64,000 bases of DNA from Aquincolibacterium sp964606385 (GTDB lineage: Bacteria; Omnitrophota; Omnitrophia; Omnitrophales; Aquincolibacteriaceae): NCBI GenBank assembly GCA_964606385.1, contig CAZSFZ010000004.1, forward strand, positions 62,001 through 126,000. The letters run 5' to 3'. Each line of letters begins with the position of its first letter. Position 1 is the first letter of the stretch. The position numbers and the translations under genes were made by a program. Below, piece by piece: positions 60,218 through 64,000 of this stretch. The notes beneath the pieces are model-generated. The model was given only the letters and a program-made list of their open reading frames with translations. It was not told where the DNA came from and made no database searches.

Positions 60218-61164
60218 CCCAAAACGGGAAAGTGGTCTGGAAGCGGAAGGATCTCCTTGGGTTGCGCGATCTTTCAGCCGAAGAGATCGAGCTGATCCTG
60301 GATACCGCGAAGTCTTTCAGTGAGGTGTCCCAGCGCGAGGTGAAAAAAGTCCCCGCCCTGCGCGGTAAAACGGTCGTAAATCTATTTCTCGAACCCAGCA
60401 CCCGTACGCGTGTCTCGTTCGAGCTTGCGGAAAAACGCCTCAGCGCGGATACCATCAGTATGGCGAGTGGCGGCTCCAGCATGACCAAAGGGGAATCCCT
60501 TTGGGATACGATCGCGAACATTGAAGCGCTCAAAGTGGACCTGATCGTGATGCGTCACGGTTCGTCGGGCGCCCCCCACCGTGTCTCGAATTACACTAAA
60601 TGCGGGATCGTGAACGCGGGGGACGGGATCAACGAACATCCGACGCAGGGACTGCTCGACATGTTCACGCTGCGGGAAATGAAAGGGAAGATCAAAGGCC
60701 TCAAGGTGGTGTTTGTCGGGGATATCCTGCACTCGCGTGTGGCGCGCTCGAATGTCTGGGGCCTCACGAAACTCGGCGCTGAGGTCGTGATCTGCGGGCC
60801 CAAAACACTGATCCCGTGGGGGATCGAAGAGCTCGGGGTCAAAGTCATCCATGATGTAAAAAAAGCCATTGATGGAGCGGATGCCGTGACACTGCTCCGG
60901 ATCCAGATGGAGCGCCAGAATGAGACGCTTTTCCCGAGCATCCGCGAATACGCCAGCACGTTTGGGATGAACACCGAACTTTTCAAATGCGCCAAGCCCG
61001 ACGCGCTTCTGATGCACCCCGGGCCGATCAACCGCGGGGTTGAAATTGAAAGCGCTCTTGCGGACAGCCCCCAGTCCTATATCCTTAAACAGGTCACGAA
61101 CGGGATCGCGGTCCGCATGGCGGTCCTCTATCTCTTGAGCGGAGCGTTAAAAAATGAAAAATAA
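60214..61164 (+). CDS. pyrB: Aspartate carbamoyltransferase catalytic subunit
   Basis: Condenses carbamoyl phosphate and aspartate. Motifs: STRTR at 62-66 for carbamoyl phosphate, GGSSMTKGESLWDT, HPTQGLLDMFT and MHPGPINRG. 316 residues, normal. No pyrI regulatory subunit gene is present; regulation is likely through PyrR. It overlaps pyrR by 4 nt and pyrC by 11 nt. Confidence 0.97.
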   Translation: MTQNGKVVWKRKDLLGLRDLSAEEIELILDTAKSFSEVSQREVKKVPALRGKTVVNLFLEPSTRTRVSFELAEKRLSADTISMASGGSSMTKGESLWDTIANIEALKVDLIVMRHGSSGAPHRVSNYTKCGIVNAGDGINEHPTQGLLDMFTLREMKGKIKGLKVVFVGDILHSRVARSNVWGLTKLGAEVVICGPKTLIPWGIEELGVKVIHDVKKAIDGADAVTLLRIQMERQNETLFPSIREYASTFGMNTELFKCAKPDALLMHPGPINRGVEIESALADSPQSYILKQVTNGIAVRMAVLYLLSGALKNEK

Positions 61165-62455
61165 ACTGAACGGACAATCCGTCAAGAACCTGATCATCCG
61201 GAATGCCCACATCGTGGATCCTGCCAACAAGATCGACGAAGTCATGGACCTTCATGTGAAAAGTCATAGGATCGTGAAATGGGGCAAAGACCTTGCGGCG
61301 GAGGAAGCGGAGATCCTGGACGCGAAAAAACTGCATCTCCTGCCGGGCCTTGTGGACCTGCATGTCCACTTTCGCGAACCCGGCTACGAGCACAAAGAGA
61401 CGATCGAAACGGGTGCCCAATCGGCCATTGCCGGCGGTTTTGTGGCCTGCGTGACGATGCCGAACACGAAACCGGCTTGTGATAACGCGCAGGTAGTGAA
61501 GTATCAGATGGAACGCGCGAATATCCTGAACTTCAATATCTTCCCCGCCGGAACGCTGACGCAGGGCCGTGAAGGGAAAAAGATCTCGGAGATGGCGGAA
61601 ATGAAAGCCGCGGGGGCCGTGGCGGTGACCGATGACGGGGGATGGGTCGTGGATTCCGGCGTGGCGCGAAGGGCTTATGAATATGCCTCGACGCACGGGT
61701 TGCCGATCATGTCGCATGCCGAAGACCCGACCATCAGTTTGAACGGCGTGATGAATGAAGGGATCGTGTCGAGTAAACTCGGGCTTCGAGGCCGGCCGAA
61801 TGCCTCGGAGGATATCGCGACAGCCCGTGATATCGAGCTGGTGCGCCTGATCAAATGCCAGTTCCACTTCCAGCATGTGTCCACTCGCGGGGCCGTTGAG
61901 ATGATCCGCCGCGCGCGGGCCGAAGGGTTGCCGATCACGGCGGAAGCGACGCCGCATCATATTGCGCTGACCGACGAGGAATTCGTCAAGTATGATACTT
62001 TCTATAAAATGAATCCTCCGCTCAGGACCGAAAAGGACCGCCAGGCGGTTCTCAAAGGCCTCGAGGACGGAACGATCGATGTGATCGCGACGGACCACGC
62101 GCCCCACGCGTTTGAGGAAAAAGATCTGGATATCGAGGTGGCGCCTTTCGGGGCGATCGGTCTCGAGTCGGCCTTCGGGGTCGTGATGACAGAGCTTTAT
62201 CACGGACGCAAATGGAAGCTTGAAGATATCGTCAAGAAAATGAGCCTGACGCCTGCCGAGATCCTCAAGAAATCGAACTTTGGGCGGCTTAAGGCCGGTG
62301 AACAGGCGAATTTCATCCTGGTCGATACGGACAAGGACTGGGTATTCGCCGAAGATGACGTGCATTCGAAGTCCCTTAACTCCTGCTTCTACGGAAAAAA
62401 ACTCAAGGGCAAGGTCCTGCACACGTTCGTGAAGGGTTACCAGTACGTTCTTTAG
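61154..62455 (+). CDS. pyrC: Dihydroorotase (class I)
   Basis: Zinc amidohydrolase that cyclises carbamoyl aspartate to dihydroorotate. H70 and H72 are in VDLHVHFREPG, and ATDHAPHAFEEK holds the catalytic Asp. The 433-residue length and the REPG motif mark the class I form found beside pyrB in many bacteria. It overlaps pyrB. Confidence 0.96.
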   Translation: MKNKLNGQSVKNLIIRNAHIVDPANKIDEVMDLHVKSHRIVKWGKDLAAEEAEILDAKKLHLLPGLVDLHVHFREPGYEHKETIETGAQSAIAGGFVACVTMPNTKPACDNAQVVKYQMERANILNFNIFPAGTLTQGREGKKISEMAEMKAAGAVAVTDDGGWVVDSGVARRAYEYASTHGLPIMSHAEDPTISLNGVMNEGIVSSKLGLRGRPNASEDIATARDIELVRLIKCQFHFQHVSTRGAVEMIRRARAEGLPITAEATPHHIALTDEEFVKYDTFYKMNPPLRTEKDRQAVLKGLEDGTIDVIATDHAPHAFEEKDLDIEVAPFGAIGLESAFGVVMTELYHGRKWKLEDIVKKMSLTPAEILKKSNFGRLKAGEQANFILVDTDKDWVFAEDDVHSKSLNSCFYGKKLKGKVLHTFVKGYQYVL

Positions 62456-62496
62456 GTTTTTTCCTGAAAGTTTTCCGGCTCAAAACACGGGATCCG

Positions 62497-63267
62497 ATGA
62501 TGCAAAAAAAACACGATGAAGATGTCCTGATCCTCGAAAATAAAAAGATCAATGAGAAATATTTTAAGTTGATCTTTCGTTCCGGGAAGTTATCGAAGGG
62601 GGTCCGGCCGGGGCGGTTCCTTCACGTCCGCGTTAATCCCGGGCAAGATCCTTATCTAAGGCGTCCCTTCAGCTACTTCCGGTGTTTGGGGGATAAAACA
62701 GAAGTCCTCTATGAGGTTTTGGGGCGCGGCACGTCGATCCTGTCCGCAAAGAAAAAAGGGGATGTTCTCCGCGTGATGGGGCCGCTGGGGAACACCTTTA
62801 CTGAAAAGATCGGGAAAAAGAAGAGGATCCTTGTCGCCGGAGGCGTCGGGGTTCCGCCGCTCATTTATCTTGCCGAGCAATATCCCACGGAATACCTTCT
62901 GATCGGGACTAAGTCTAAAGCCGAATTGATACCAAAGGCTGAACTCAAAAAAGTTCACGCGAAGGTCCTTTGTTCCACGGAGGATGGCTCTTGCGGGGTG
63001 AAGGGCCGTGTGACCGTGCTCTTGGAAAAAATTCTGAAGGATCAAGATCCAAACAATCTCTTCATTCAAACCTGTGGTCCCAAGCCCATGATGAAAGCTG
63101 TTATGGCGCTTGCGTCTAAATACGGTATCGAGGGGGAAGCGTCTTGGGACGAGAGTATGGCGTGCGGGGTCGGGGCCTGCCTGGGCTGTATGGTAAAAAC
63201 AAAAGACGGGCTCAAAAGGGCCTGCGCGGACGGGCCGGTATTTAAATTCAAGGACCTTGAACCGTGA
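62497..63267 (+). CDS. pyrK: Dihydroorotate dehydrogenase electron transfer subunit
   Basis: A 256-residue FAD and [2Fe-2S] protein that passes electrons from PyrD to NAD. FAD contact RRPFSYFR (residues about 54-61), NAD-binding GGVGVPPLIYL, and cluster Cys C223, C228, C231 and C243 are seen. It overlaps pyrD by 4 nt, so both subunits of the type 1B enzyme are made together. Confidence 0.95.
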   Translation: MMQKKHDEDVLILENKKINEKYFKLIFRSGKLSKGVRPGRFLHVRVNPGQDPYLRRPFSYFRCLGDKTEVLYEVLGRGTSILSAKKKGDVLRVMGPLGNTFTEKIGKKKRILVAGGVGVPPLIYLAEQYPTEYLLIGTKSKAELIPKAELKKVHAKVLCSTEDGSCGVKGRVTVLLEKILKDQDPNNLFIQTCGPKPMMKAVMALASKYGIEGEASWDESMACGVGACLGCMVKTKDGLKRACADGPVFKFKDLEP

Positions 63268-64000
63268 AGATCGATCTGACGACCACCATCAAAGGTCTGA
63301 AGCTGAAAAACCCTATCACGGTCGCTTCGGGAACCTTTGGGACGACGGACGAATACGCTTCTTATGTAGATCCTAAAAAGCTCGGGGCGATCATCACAAA
63401 GACCATCACCGTGAAACCCCGTCTGGGGAACCCCATGCCGCGTATCTGTGAAACCTCCTCGGGGATGCTCAACGCGATCGGGCTTCAGAACAAAGGCCTT
63501 GAGGATTTTGTAGAGCATAAGATCCCCTACTTCAAAAAACTCGGGGTCCCGCTTATTGTCAGCATCGCGGGGGAGTCCGCGGAGGAGTTCGGACGACTCG
63601 CCAAAACGTTTGACGGCCTGAAAAGCATCGTGAAAGCGATCGAGGTCAATCTTTCCTGCCCTAATGTGGAGGCTGCGGGGGTGGGCGGTATGAAAAAGCA
63701 GGAGCGCATTACGGACGCGGTCAAAGCGGTGCGCGATCAAACGGATCTCATCGCGTTCGCCAAGATCTCTCCCGAGCTTGGGGATGTGCTCGAGATCGCC
63801 GGAAAGGTGCTCGGGCAGGGGATGGACGGGATCAGCGTGATCAACACGCTTCGCGGGATGGCCGTCGATCTTAAGACCCGCGGTTCCCGCATCGCGAAGG
63901 ATTTCGGCGGGCTCAGCGGCCCCGCGATCAAACCGGTCGCGCTTCGCTACGTCTATCAGGTCAAGAAAGAATTCCGGGTGCCAGTCATCGCTTCGGGAGG
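63264..64000 (+). CDS. pyrD: Dihydroorotate dehydrogenase, catalytic subunit, type 1B (3' end off window)
   Basis: Oxidises dihydroorotate to orotate at FMN. 245 codons are visible before the right edge. The GTG start overlaps the pyrK stop (GTGA). Visible blocks: ITVASGTFGTTDEY, NAIGLQNKGLEDF, the catalytic Cys in VNLSCPNVEAAGVGG, and VINTLRGMAVDLKTR. The Cys (not Ser) base and the partner PyrK show class 1B. Confidence 0.95.
   Translation, partial: MKIDLTTTIKGLKLKNPITVASGTFGTTDEYASYVDPKKLGAIITKTITVKPRLGNPMPRICETSSGMLNAIGLQNKGLEDFVEHKIPYFKKLGVPLIVSIAGESAEEFGRLAKTFDGLKSIVKAIEVNLSCPNVEAAGVGGMKKQERITDAVKAVRDQTDLIAFAKISPELGDVLEIAGKVLGQGMDGISVINTLRGMAVDLKTRGSRIAKDFGGLSGPAIKPVALRYVYQVKKEFRVPVIASG

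Noticed and set aside
61094..62422. 442-codon open frame on the minus strand
   Set aside because: Shadow of pyrC with low-complexity composition.
1..64000. CRISPR arrays, insertion sequences or prophage
   Set aside because: No regularly spaced direct repeats, transposase or integrase genes, or phage structural operon were seen; the tail-fibre-like proteins carry signal peptides and sit with pilin genes.

Overview
The window reads as a chromosomal segment of an uncultured diderm bacterium, most likely Omnitrophota (candidate phylum OP3). Reasons: a giant multi-enzyme open reading frame (giant ORFs are known from this phylum), an LPS gene (lpxD), the lipoprotein genes lgt and lspA, the futalosine-type menaquinone genes mqnA and mqnC, and type IV pilin-like genes. 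The phylum assignment is inference. The genes are dense, nearly all on the + strand, and mostly joined by 1-11 nt overlaps. Only lpxD and a SurA_N-like gene lie on the minus strand.

Layout. 1-9.9 kb: one reading frame, already open at the left edge, that strings together a glutamate dehydrogenase, a kinase-like P-loop domain, a receiver-like domain, a phosphohexomutase, two membrane hairpins and several unrecognised modules. Eleven copies of an R-[S/A]-E-x-R motif separate these blocks. 9.9-18 kb: tyrS, a GldA/F/G-like ABC system with a DUF4340 protein, yggS-proC-yggT, and a purine nucleoside phosphorylase. 18-24.3 kb: ileS, then a signalling group of histidine kinase, receiver and HD-GYP protein. 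24.3-27 kb: a zinc-less DksA-like protein, lspA, lgt, rluD. 27-34 kb: a catalytically dead YugP-like protein, then UbiD, UbiA, UbiX, MqnA, MqnC, GNAT and MenG genes for menaquinone. 34-38.2 kb: ridA, a CPBP protease, an Mrp ATPase, folE, lpxD. 38.2-44 kb: an accessory-looking region with five prepilins and three tandem secreted paralogs whose C-terminal part resembles phage tail-fibre tips. 44-50.5 kb: guaB, guaA, dnaE. 50.5-58.3 kb: an HU protein, a cold-shock protein, rsmE, mtaB, a CvpA-like gene, dnaG, rpoD and a receiver. 58.5-59.5 kb: a CAU tRNA, a small TPR lipoprotein and the RNase P RNA. 59.5-64 kb: an attenuator-controlled pyrR-pyrB-pyrC-pyrK-pyrD operon, cut by the right edge.

Themes. 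(1) The R-S-E-x-R array suggests a processed polyprotein or a conserved linker system, and is the most unusual thing here. (2) The pilin/tail-fibre-like cassette may be a surface appendage in which small adhesins replace PilY1. (3) At least six intergenic spots carry inverted repeats built from short repeated words, and ubiX appears to carry an in-frame palindromic insertion. (4) Two good sigma-70-type promoters (lpxD and the first prepilin) place transcription start at or within 3 nt of the ATG, implying leaderless mRNAs. (5) The DksA-like protein, RpoD and the cold-shock protein each carry a lysine-rich, histone-H1-like tail. (6) Several family members have lost hallmark catalytic or metal-binding residues (the YugP-like protein, DksA, the Mrp ATPase, the receiver-like domain of the giant protein).
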